NCBI GenBank assembly: GCA_945870175.1
Contig: CAMBRJ010000167.1
Coordinates: 1-6,794, forward strand
DNA: 6,794 nucleotides
DNA from: Gemmatimonas phototrophica
GTDB taxonomy: Bacteria > Gemmatimonadota > Gemmatimonadetes > Gemmatimonadales > Gemmatimonadaceae
Direction of reading: 5' to 3'
Position numbers and translations under genes: made by a program. Every line of letters begins with the position of its first letter. The stretch's first letter is position 1. The notes below the pieces were generated by a model, which was not told the origin of the DNA, made no database searches, and worked only from the letters and a program-made list of their open reading frames with translations. This document shows, in pieces, positions 1 to 6,794 of this stretch.

Positions 1-255
1 CTCACAGGTCCCGCTGTGGATGTGCCACGGGCGCGTGGCCCCCGGCGTGTCGTCGGCCAGCGTAACGGCGATCTCGGTCCCGGTGCCGTCCTTGGTGGGC
101 GTGACGGTCGCCGTACCCTGCGCCTTGCGGCCGTCCTTGCCGATCAGCGTGGCGGCGTAGTCGGTCAGCGGCCGGGCGAGGGCGAAGAGGACGGCGCTGT
201 TGCCGACGAGTGCGGCGCTGAGCGCCATCCAGCGAAAGGTCGTGCGGCGGGGCAT
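1..255 (-). CDS. Exported CHRD/Cu-Zn SOD-like small protein, N-terminal part (runs off the left edge)
   Basis: Eighty-five residues are visible from an ATG at 255; no stop is reached before the window ends. The start is well supported by an AAGGGAG ribosome binding site six bases upstream. The N-terminus has basic residues (PRRTTFR) and then a hydrophobic stretch at about residues 9-28, so it looks like a signal peptide or membrane anchor. After it come a GKDG segment and the motif PWHIHSGTC near residues 75-84. An H-x-H pair following beta-rich, Gly/Thr-rich sequence is typical of CHRD or Cu/Zn-superoxide-dismutase-like beta-sandwich proteins. Metal binding or SOD activity cannot be claimed, because the C-terminal half is missing. 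The gene starts 28 bp after the two-helix membrane protein on the same strand, so it may be the last member of the tyrA cluster. The fold call is inference from one motif; the reading frame itself is more certain. Confidence 0.66.
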   Translation of the reverse strand, partial: MPRRTTFRWMALSAALVGNSAVLFALARPLTDYAATLIGKDGRKAQGTATVTPTKDGTGTEIAVTLADDTPGATRPWHIHSGTCE

Positions 256-261
256 GGAAGA

Positions 262-268
262 CTCCCTT
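262..268 (-). promoter_or_regulatory. Ribosome binding site of the exported small protein
   Basis: Read on the minus strand this is AAGGGAG, six bases before the ATG at 255. It is one of the two strongest Shine-Dalgarno matches in the window and fixes the start of the partial gene at the left edge. Confidence 0.6.
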
Positions 269-283
269 ACGATTGCGCGGAGA

Positions 284-628
284 CTACGGACGGCGCGCGG
301 GTGGGCGCCGAGGCGGCTGCGGTGGAGCGAACGGACGTGGGGTTGGCGGTCGCCGAGTGGTGGCACGGTCCGCTCGCACGCCTTCGATAACCAACATCGC
401 GGTGAAGAGTAGCACCGCGACGCCGATGATGGCCAAGAGGGCGCGTGTTCGAGTGGCGCCAGTCGTGAAGACGAAGATCCCGGTAAGCACCGGACCGAAG
501 AGCACCACCACGCGCATCCCGAGCCGATACTCGGCTTCGCCGGCCACACGGAACACGCCGTCCTCGATCGCCAGGAACCAGCGGACGGGCGGTAGGCGGG
601 TAAGCCGTGCCCGGATCGTCGCCTTCAT
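284..628 (-). CDS. Small two-helix membrane protein of unknown function
   Basis: This 114-residue protein is not recognised. The N-terminal 35 residues are basic and amphipathic (start MKATIRARLTRLPP). Two hydrophobic segments follow, at about residues 38-56 and 63-82, separated by a short TTGATRTR loop, which predicts a helical hairpin in the inner membrane. The C-terminal 30 residues are almost only Pro, Arg and Ala and are probably disordered. Its ATG overlaps the stop of the MOSC gene as ATGA, and no strong ribosome binding site is seen, so translation probably depends on ribosomes finishing the gene before. The overlap and the clear hydrophobic pattern argue that it is real. A longer open frame on the same strand (267-713) lacks these properties. 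A role linked to the MOSC protein is possible but unsupported. Confidence 0.72.
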   Translation of the reverse strand: MKATIRARLTRLPPVRWFLAIEDGVFRVAGEAEYRLGMRVVVLFGPVLTGIFVFTTGATRTRALLAIIGVAVLLFTAMLVIEGVRADRATTRRPPTPRPFAPPQPPRRPPARRP

Positions 629-1131
629 GCCGGCACGTGATCGAAGAGCGACGGCGGTTCCGACGATTCATCCCAGCTGATCGGATCACCCACGGCGATC
701 TCGCCGTCGTCAAGGATCATCGCGAACGCGCCGCCGCCCCACGCCGGCTTCATGACGGCCTGCAGCCCTGGAAAGACCTCGTCCATTTGGTGACACGGCT
801 TCGTTTCGCCGGCGATCTGCACGCGCACTGCACCGATGCGCAGCACGCGCCCGCGTGCGTTCACCAGCGGGATGCCACGAACGAGCACGTTGGCGCGCCT
901 CCGGATCGGGCCCAATGTCGGATCGTCGTCACGGCCGACGGCCGCCAGATGCTCGGCCCACCGTTCGGCCTCGATCAGCGTGATCTGCCGCCGGCCGCCC
1001 TGATTGGCGTTGCCCACGAGTCCACGTTGCGTGCGCACACGGGCGGATGCCACCGGATCCATGGGGCCGCGCTTGGCGCGCTTGAGCCAGATCTGTTCGA
1101 TGACACCCTGTGACACCACGAGTTCGGACAT
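625..1131 (-). CDS. MOSC domain-containing protein
   Basis: The 168-residue protein matches the MOSC (molybdenum cofactor sulfurase C-terminal) fold over most of its length. Visible landmarks are a GGRRQITLIEAERW segment at about residues 45-58, RRRANVLVRGIPL at 77-89, the family's conserved cysteine in GETKPCHQMDE (C113), and a closing GEIAVGDPI turn at 143-151. MOSC domains are known or suspected to carry sulfur on that cysteine for delivery to metal-sulfur or molybdenum centres, and some (YiiM/YuaD types) take part in N-hydroxylated base detoxification. Its own substrate cannot be read from sequence. It stands alone, without the N-terminal aminotransferase-like or beta-barrel domains found in larger relatives. 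Its ATG overlaps the tyrA stop by one base (TGATG), and its own stop overlaps the next start (ATGA), so it sits in the middle of a coupled cluster. No functional link to tyrosine synthesis is known to me. Confidence 0.88.
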   Translation of the reverse strand: MSELVVSQGVIEQIWLKRAKRGPMDPVASARVRTQRGLVGNANQGGRRQITLIEAERWAEHLAAVGRDDDPTLGPIRRRANVLVRGIPLVNARGRVLRIGAVRVQIAGETKPCHQMDEVFPGLQAVMKPAWGGGAFAMILDDGEIAVGDPISWDESSEPPSLFDHVPA

Positions 1132-2264
1132 CAGGCGCGCTCCACGATGCGATCGATGAGAAAGCTGGACTGCTCGAGTGCTTCGGCGGTGAAGTCGCCG
1201 AAGAACTCGCGCACGTCGGTGAAGAGTCGGGAGAAGGCCGCCTGATCGCCGCGAGCGAGAATGCCGGCGATATCCTGCACCGATTGTGCAAAGGCCGAGG
1301 TGATGTCAGCCGTGCGCGGATTTCGCATTTCGATCGCGCCGTACAGCGCGGCGTCCTGCGCGAAATGTCGGGCAGCGACGTACAGCTCCAGTAAGTAGGC
1401 CGGTGACGTGAACGGCAGCGTCTCCGCCAATGGCAACCCGAGGCGACTGAGCGTGAGTCCCTGCACCTGCGTCTGAAAGTGGGTGAGCACCTGCACCACC
1501 GACATGGCCCGATCGTGCTGTGTGGCCGTCGCTTCGGTAATCACGAGACCACGGGCGGCGAACGACTGCGCCGCCCAATCGGCCCACGCGTCGCCTCGCC
1601 CACGGCAGATCACCACGCGCTGGCCTTGCAGCGTGTGCACGCTGGGCCCGAACATGGGGTGGGTGCCGACGACGCTGGCGGCGGTGGCCTCAAGCATGGC
1701 CTGCAGGGGCGCTTCCTTGACGCTCGTGACGTCCATGAGCAGGGCGTCCTCGCGCACGTGCGGACCAACGGCACGAATCACGGCGTCGGTGACGTCGATC
1801 GGCACGCTGATCACGACGACATCGGCCACCGACGCCGCTTCCTCGGCGCGCAGCGCGGTGTCGGTGTCGACCAGGAGCAGGCGATGGCCCAAGTCGCCGA
1901 AGAGGCGCGCCATGACGCGACCGATGCGCCCGTGGCCACCGATGATCGCAATGGTGTACGACGCGGCGTCCATCGGGACTTCGGCCCGGAGGGCGGCTTG
2001 ATGATCACGACTCGATCGCATGAGCAACCGAAAGATCGACTCAATCTCCTCGCTGGGCAGGCCGAGTTCCGTCGCGTGCTCATGTCGATCGCGCAGCAAC
2101 TCGCGCTCGCGACTCGCATCGCGAATCTTGAGACCATGCAGGCGTTTGTAAGCGGCGACTTCCGCCACCAGCGCCATGCGCTTGGCCATGATCTGCAACA
2201 AGTCGCGATCGAGCGCGTCGATCATAGCCCGCACCACCGGCAGCGGCCGCGGTGTATCAGCCAT
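1131..2264 (-). CDS. tyrA: Bifunctional chorismate mutase / prephenate dehydrogenase (T-protein)
   Basis: At 377 residues this is close to the 373 of E. coli TyrA and has the same architecture. It converts chorismate to prephenate and then, with NAD+, to 4-hydroxyphenylpyruvate, the precursor of tyrosine, in the cytoplasm. Residues about 8-93 are an AroQ-type chorismate mutase helix bundle (IDALDRDLLQIMAKRMALVA), with K40 matching the essential E. coli Lys37. A Rossmann motif (IAIIGGHGRIG) lies at about 105-115. GTHPMFGP at 200-207 places H202 at the catalytic His197 position. AARHFAQDAALY near 297-308 gives R299 where E. coli has the prephenate-binding Arg294; spacing between the His and Arg is identical. 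The C-terminus carries the DVREFFGDF motif. A GAGG seven bases upstream supports the ATG. The gene is preceded by a long untranslated region with a hairpin and overlaps the MOSC gene after it. I see no ACT domain. Confidence 0.95.
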   Translation of the reverse strand: MADTPRPLPVVRAMIDALDRDLLQIMAKRMALVAEVAAYKRLHGLKIRDASRERELLRDRHEHATELGLPSEEIESIFRLLMRSSRDHQAALRAEVPMDAASYTIAIIGGHGRIGRVMARLFGDLGHRLLLVDTDTALRAEEAASVADVVVISVPIDVTDAVIRAVGPHVREDALLMDVTSVKEAPLQAMLEATAASVVGTHPMFGPSVHTLQGQRVVICRGRGDAWADWAAQSFAARGLVITEATATQHDRAMSVVQVLTHFQTQVQGLTLSRLGLPLAETLPFTSPAYLLELYVAARHFAQDAALYGAIEMRNPRTADITSAFAQSVQDIAGILARGDQAAFSRLFTDVREFFGDFTAEALEQSSFLIDRIVERA

Positions 2265-2271
2265 GGGTACG

Positions 2272-2275
2272 CCTC
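2272..2275 (-). promoter_or_regulatory. Ribosome binding site of tyrA
   Basis: GAGG on the minus strand, seven bases before the tyrA ATG at 2264. An ATG at 2277 overlaps this site but is out of frame with tyrA, so it does not compete as the tyrA start. Confidence 0.45.
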
Positions 2276-2310
2276 ATGGGCCACGTCACTTGGTCACTCC
2301 GTGTCTCACA

Positions 2311-2329
2311 GGGGCTCGAAACGAGCCTC
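2311..2329 (-). promoter_or_regulatory. Tight hairpin in the tyrA leader
   Basis: On the minus strand GAGGCTCG-TTT-CGAGCCCC forms an eight-pair stem (one G-T wobble) closing a three-base loop, about 47 bases before the tyrA start. No run of T follows, so it is not a typical intrinsic terminator of the minus strand. It could be a leader structure affecting tyrA expression or an inverted operator; which of these is not shown by the sequence. Confidence 0.4.
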
Positions 2330-2439
2330 ATGATCGCGGGGCTCAGCAGGATCCATCTCATTGGCGTCATCGGTATGAACGTATCGCACACCCGGCGGTT
2401 CGTCACGGCCAAGATCGAGCCGGAGGCGACGGTGGTGAC

Positions 2440-2456
2440 GCCGTAACGCATACGGC
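2440..2456. repeat. Short inverted repeat upstream of tyrA
   Basis: GCCGTA-ACGCA-TACGGC is a perfect six-base inverted repeat around a five-base loop. It has no T-run on either side. At this length it could be chance in GC-rich DNA, but it lies in the only long gene-free stretch together with other inverted repeats. Confidence 0.3.
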
Positions 2457-2475
2457 TCCGGGAACAGCAACAGCG

Positions 2476-2612
2476 AAAAGCAACAGCAACAACCAGAACA
2501 CGGATCGCACCGATTACGCCGACAACAACACGGATAAGCAAACAGCGATTTATTTGTTTATCCGTGTTGGTTCTGTATGATCTGTGTCATCCGTGTTCTG
2601 GCTCTTGCTTTT
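2476..2612. repeat. Large imperfect palindrome with repeated 'aacacggat' words
   Basis: The left arm (2476-2542) and right arm (2553-2612) are inverted copies around a ten-base loop. Three blocks pair well: the inner 17 pairs (2526-2542 with 2553-2569, one G-T wobble), a 13-base block CCAGAACACGGAT (2493-2505 with 2589-2601), and an outer eight-base block AAAAGCAA (2476-2483 with 2605-2612). The stretch between the inner and middle blocks is only about half matched. AACACGGAT occurs at 2497 and 2527 on the plus strand and twice in inverted form (2560-2568, 2589-2597), with weaker copies roughly every ten bases between. Both outer ends finish in TTTT when read outward, so it could terminate transcription in both directions. 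It begins five bases after the mutase stop codon. It may also be a dispersed repeat or a remnant of a small non-autonomous element; no target duplication is visible. Confidence 0.75.
2526..2569 (-). terminator. Core stem-loop, probable terminator after the fbp-mutase pair
   Basis: This is the strongest hairpin in the window: 17 pairs with one wobble and a ten-base loop. It lies about 50 bases past the mutase stop and before the tyrA leader, where the end of the fbp-mutase transcript would be expected. The T-run is not directly behind the inner stem but behind the outer arm of the larger palindrome (TTTT at 2476-2479 on the minus strand), so termination by simple hairpin-plus-U-tract is plausible rather than certain. 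Confidence 0.45.
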
Positions 2613-2617
2613 AGAGC

Positions 2618-4213
<1,596 letters not shown>

Positions 4214-4229
4214 CCCCCCAATGTAGCGA

Positions 4230-5309
4230 TCAGGACGCGTCGGTCGGAGCCGGCGTCGTCGATCGGGTGGCACGCCGTTCAGGAACTCCTGGTGCGACGT
4301 ACGGCGGCAGTGGGAACTCGGCGACCGCTTCCACTTCGGCTTTGCTGCCGAGGTAGAGCGGGGTCCGTTCGTGCAGCTCGGTGGGCTGCACATCGAGAAT
4401 GCGGCCATACCCGTCCGTGGCCAGACCGCCCGCCTGCTCGGCGATGAAGGCCAACGGATTCGCCTCGTAGAGCAGACGCAGCTTGCCCTTCGGCGCTTTC
4501 GCGTTGGCGGGATAGCAGAACACGCCGCCGCCCAGCAGGTTGCGATGGAAGTCGGCCACGAGCGAGCCCACATAGCGCACGTTCAGCGGCGCCCGCTGCC
4601 CGTCCAGCCCGCGATAGCGCCGCATGAGCGCTCGCGTTTGCTCCGGCCAGTCCTGTTCATACGCATCGTTCACCGACAGATAGCGTGCGCGCGTCGGAAT
4701 CCGGATGTTGGGATGCGACAGCAGGAATTCCCCGATGGAGGGATCGAGCGTGAAGCCGTGAACGCCCTGTCCCGTGGTGTACACGAGCATCGTGCTCGAC
4801 CCATAGATCACATAGCCCGCGGCCACCTGACGGCGCCCCGGCTGGAGCATGTCTTCCATCTCGCCACGCGCGCCGCGAGTGATCTTCTGGTACACCGAGA
4901 AGATGGTCCCCACCGGCACGTTCACGTCGATGTTGGACGACCCGTCGAGGGGATCGAACAGCAGCACATACTTGCCGGCTCGGAACCCTTCGGGGATGTG
5001 GATGATGTCCGGCTCCTCTTCGGAGGCCATGGCACACAACCGGCCACCGTGATCGAACGCCTTGACGATGATCTCGTTCGAAATCACATCGAGCTTCTGC
5101 TGCACCTCGCCCTGCACATTGACGTCGCTGGTGGCGCCAAGAATGTCCACGAGTCCGGCGCTTCGCACCTTGTTCGCAATCATCTTGCCGGCCAGGGCCA
5201 TGTCGTAGAGGATGCCGGATAATTCGCCGGTGGCCTCGGGGAACATGCGTTCCTGCTCGATGATGAAACGTTCGATCGTGACGACGGACGTCGCAGTATG
5301 CCTGACCAC
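4230..5309 (-). CDS. fbp: Class I fructose-1,6-bisphosphatase
   Basis: The enzyme hydrolyses fructose 1,6-bisphosphate to fructose 6-phosphate and phosphate, the committed step of gluconeogenesis, in the cytoplasm. The 359-residue product shows the class I signatures: TIERFIIEQER (11-21), SEEE (96-99), the metal-binding DPLDGSSNID (119-128), LQPGRRQVAAGYVIYGS (155-171), RYVGSLVADFHR (245-256) and YEANPLAFIAEQAGG (281-295). T27-G28-E29 and K113-Y114 match AMP-site positions of the mammalian enzyme, so AMP inhibition is possible; the Arg140 position appears to be Gln here. The start is a GTG with AGGAG seven bases upstream. An ATG at residue 22 would cut off conserved N-terminal sequence, and the open frame further upstream has no homology. 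The last 20 or so residues are a Pro/Thr/Arg-rich tail. The mutase gene follows after 16 bp. Confidence 0.96.
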   Translation of the reverse strand: MVRHTATSVVTIERFIIEQERMFPEATGELSGILYDMALAGKMIANKVRSAGLVDILGATSDVNVQGEVQQKLDVISNEIIVKAFDHGGRLCAMASEEEPDIIHIPEGFRAGKYVLLFDPLDGSSNIDVNVPVGTIFSVYQKITRGARGEMEDMLQPGRRQVAAGYVIYGSSTMLVYTTGQGVHGFTLDPSIGEFLLSHPNIRIPTRARYLSVNDAYEQDWPEQTRALMRRYRGLDGQRAPLNVRYVGSLVADFHRNLLGGGVFCYPANAKAPKGKLRLLYEANPLAFIAEQAGGLATDGYGRILDVQPTELHERTPLYLGSKAEVEAVAEFPLPPYVAPGVPERRATRSTTPAPTDAS

Positions 5310-5469
5310 GGTTCTACTCCTGGGGGGAGACGGGCGCGCAGGAGCGCAGCAGCAGAGGTTCTCCCGTATCCGGGGAGGAATGGAGCACGACGCAGATAAG
5401 ACGAGTGAAGCACGCGCCGCTCGTGGAAACTGGCCTACGTGGGCAAGCTCCGGCAAGAGCCGCGCCGTG
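5310..5469. other. 160-bp gap between comEC and fbp
   Basis: The gap carries the fbp ribosome binding site and presumably its promoter, but no clear -35/-10 pair stands out. A stem-loop at 5359-5379 (TTCTCCC with GGGAGGA, one wobble, seven-base loop) lies about 50 bases upstream of the fbp start. A CTTGCC direct repeat sits near 5446-5461 (minus strand). No convincing T-rich terminator follows comEC. Confidence 0.5.
5317..5321 (-). promoter_or_regulatory. Ribosome binding site that fixes the GTG start of fbp
   Basis: AGGAG on the minus strand with a seven-base spacer to the GTG at 5309. No in-frame ATG has a comparable site, so this decides the start. Confidence 0.65.
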
Positions 5470-6794
5470 CTAGGGACGCCCAATGGCGGAGCGCTCGGGA
5501 ATGCGCCACCGGTCGCCATGGGCGACGGCCTCGAGCCACTGGCCGTTGGTGGAGAGCACGACCGAGCCTTCGCGGTCGGAGCGTAGCAGCGGCACCTGTC
5601 GAGCCGCGAAGCGCTCGAGGACTTCCGGCGACGGGTGCCGATAGCGGTTGCCGGCGCCCACCGACACCAAGCCCACGAGCGGGTTGACGGCACGCACGAA
5701 CGCCGCCCCGGAGCTGGTTCGGCTGCCGTGATGCCCCAACTTCAGCACGTCGGCCTGGAGCGCCTCGGCGGGGAGTCGCTCCAATAGCCACGCTTCCTCG
5801 TCGCCTTCCGCGTCGCCCATGAAGAGGAAGCGTCGACGGCCGTACCCGACGCGGAGGACGACGGAGGTCTCGTTGGCGTCGTGCTGCGCCGCCGTCCAGC
5901 TGGAATCGGGCGCCAGCACGTCGATCGACACGCCGTCGAGTTGCCAGCGTTGTCCGGGATACACGCGGCGCCAGAGCTGGCCGCTTTCACGGAGCGCCGT
6001 CAACGCGCGGCGATACCCCGAACTCGACGTCACGAACGCCGGCTCCCACCACTGCCGTGGCGCCAGCGCGCGAATGACGCTCGCCGCCCCACCCACGTGA
6101 TCCTCAGGGGCGTGCGAGAGGACCATCAGCGCCACCGCCCCCCCACGACGCTGCACGTAGGGAACGACCGCGCGGCGACCGGCGTCACCGCCGTCCCATG
6201 ACGGCCCGGCGTCGATGAGCACCCACCGGCCACGCGGCGTTCGGAGCGCGAACGCGTCACCCTGCCCCACATCGATCATGTGCACTTCGAGCACGCCCGG
6301 TCCCCCGCTAACGGTAGGGAGCCAAAGCGCCGCGACCAGCGCCACGGCGGCCATTCGCAGCCACGGGGCGATGCGGCGCGCGGCCGTGGCCCGCACCACC
6401 GCCACCGCGGCGAGTCCCGCGCCGATGGCGGTGGGCAGCGTGGGCGCGACCTGCACAACGGCAAACGGCATCGCGGCGGCCGCCGCGGCGATCCGATCGA
6501 GCAGCGCGATGGGGAGCGCGCTGGCGTCGGCGATCACCTGTGCCATCGAATCCAGCGGGCCGGCCAGCAGCGCCAGAAACAACGCGGGCTGCAGAAACGC
6601 GACAATCGGCCCGGCCAGGATGTTCGTGACCGGCGCGAGCACGCTCACGCGACCGAAGGTCCACGCGATGAGCGGTGCGGTGACGATGGTGGCGACGACC
6701 CCGGTCATCGTCTCCCTCACGAGCCAGCCTGACACGCCGCGACGGGTGACGAGCCAGCGCTGGGCCTGACGCAGCGCCCCGCTCCAGGCCCCCA
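5470..6794 (-). CDS. comEC: ComEC/Rec2-family DNA uptake channel protein, C-terminal part (5' end beyond the window)
   Basis: About 440 residues are visible; the frame stays open to the right edge, so the start lies outside. ComEC is the inner-membrane channel that carries single-stranded DNA into the cytoplasm during natural transformation. The visible part begins with the end of the Competence domain: hydrophobic segments including VVATIVTAPLIAWTF and an APVTNILAGPIVAFLQ stretch (about 6585-6705), then more helices to about 6310. A metallo-beta-lactamase-like domain follows, with HMIDVGQGDAF (about 6250-6285), LSHAPEDHVGG (6085-6120), FMGDAEGDEE (about 5800-5825), LKLGHHGSRTSS (about 5715-5745) and NRYRHPSPEVL. 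In some ComEC proteins this domain is thought to act as a nuclease on the non-transported strand. The metal motif is H-A-P-E-D-H, so the second His of the HxHxDH consensus is Pro; ComEC proteins often vary here. A GTG at 6735 is not the true start, because conserved-looking sequence continues upstream. Confidence 0.92.
   Translation of the reverse strand, partial: GAWSGALRQAQRWLVTRRGVSGWLVRETMTGVVATIVTAPLIAWTFGRVSVLAPVTNILAGPIVAFLQPALFLALLAGPLDSMAQVIADASALPIALLDRIAAAAAAMPFAVVQVAPTLPTAIGAGLAAVAVVRATAARRIAPWLRMAAVALVAALWLPTVSGGPGVLEVHMIDVGQGDAFALRTPRGRWVLIDAGPSWDGGDAGRRAVVPYVQRRGGAVALMVLSHAPEDHVGGAASVIRALAPRQWWEPAFVTSSSGYRRALTALRESGQLWRRVYPGQRWQLDGVSIDVLAPDSSWTAAQHDANETSVVLRVGYGRRRFLFMGDAEGDEEAWLLERLPAEALQADVLKLGHHGSRTSSGAAFVRAVNPLVGLVSVGAGNRYRHPSPEVLERFAARQVPLLRSDREGSVVLSTNGQWLEAVAHGDRWRIPERSAIGRP

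Larger units (their letters stand above)
2265..2617. other. 353-bp non-coding region between the mutase gene and tyrA
   Basis: No open frame here has a ribosome binding site, sensible composition or recognisable motif. Small frames exist on both strands (for example 2252-2446 plus and 2257-2541 minus), but their products look like random translation. The half next to the mutase is a large imperfect palindrome (2476-2612). Before it lies a T-free run at 2458-2504 rich in AACAGC repeats. The half next to tyrA holds two short hairpins (2440-2456 and 2311-2329) and a direct repeat of GTCACT at 2285 and 2293. The tyrA promoter should be here, but I cannot place a convincing -35/-10 pair. Confidence 0.7.

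Noticed and set aside
267..713. Minus-strand open frame of 148 codons overlapping the two-helix membrane protein
   Set aside because: It is Arg/Ser/His-rich without hydrophobic segments, and would overlap the MOSC gene by nearly 90 bases; the 284-628 frame has a coupled ATGA start and clear membrane segments.
1479..2333. Open frame on the plus strand (284 codons) opposite tyrA
   Set aside because: It is antisense to tyrA, low in recognisable motifs, rich in His/Arg/Asp/Gly, and lacks a ribosome binding site.
2305..2400. tRNA or known small RNA suggested by the GCTCGTTTCGAGC hairpin
   Set aside because: It resembles a T-arm at first sight, but no acceptor stem, anticodon arm or D-arm can be assembled around it, and it does not match the conserved core of SRP RNA.
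2476..2612. A CRISPR array or tandem-repeat array
   Set aside because: The repeated words are only about nine bases, they are inverted across the centre, and there are no regular 25-40-base repeats separated by unique spacers.
4214..4573. A 120-residue N-terminal extension of the mutase
   Set aside because: The frame is open, but this part lies over the 3' end of fbp in another frame, is rich in Arg/Ser/Pro and has no family similarity. Mutase homology begins after the ATG at 4213.
5381..5586. Plus-strand small ORF with a GGGGAGGA stretch directly before an ATG at 5381
   Set aside because: The spacing to the ATG is too short for a good ribosome binding site, most of the frame is antisense to comEC, and the product has no recognisable feature.
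5310..5693. A longer fbp product starting upstream of the GTG
   Set aside because: The extra part overlaps the 3' end of comEC in another frame, shows no homology, and the AGGAG site points to the GTG at 5309.

Overview
The window is a high-GC stretch in which every gene I can support lies on the minus strand, so transcription runs from high to low coordinates. The base composition, gene style and a secreted CHRD/Cu-Zn SOD-like small protein resemble a soil or freshwater Gemmatimonadota genome. That placement is inference: there is no rRNA gene or other marker here to prove it. All genes recognised are chromosomal housekeeping or metabolic genes. I see no transposase, phage gene, tRNA, rRNA or CRISPR array.

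Right to left, in transcription order: (1) the 3' part of a comEC/rec2-type DNA-uptake channel gene (5470 to beyond 6794) with its last membrane segments and the C-terminal metallo-beta-lactamase domain. (2) A 160-bp gap. (3) A class I fructose-1,6-bisphosphatase (4230-5309) with a GTG start and a good ribosome binding site. (4) Only 16 bp later, a stand-alone catalytic subunit of a B12-dependent acyl-CoA mutase (2618-4213), whose active-site residues fit methylmalonyl-CoA. (5) A roughly 350-bp non-coding region (2265-2617). It holds a large imperfect palindrome built from 'aacacggat' words directly behind the mutase stop codon, and a separate tight hairpin in the tyrA leader. (6) A tightly packed cluster: tyrA (chorismate mutase-prephenate dehydrogenase fusion, 1131-2264), a MOSC-domain protein (625-1131), a two-helix membrane protein (284-628), and the start of an exported CHRD/SOD-like protein that runs off the left edge (1-255).

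Functionally, fbp and the mutase both suit gluconeogenic carbon flow: propionyl-CoA or odd-chain products enter as succinyl-CoA, and hexose phosphate is made through FBPase. Their 16-bp spacing suggests co-transcription. The tyrA cluster overlaps at its gene junctions (TGATG and ATGA), which indicates translational coupling of tyrosine biosynthesis with a MOSC protein and a small membrane protein of unknown role. The most unusual non-genic structure is the palindrome at 2476-2612, which may be a bidirectional terminator, a dispersed repeat, or both.
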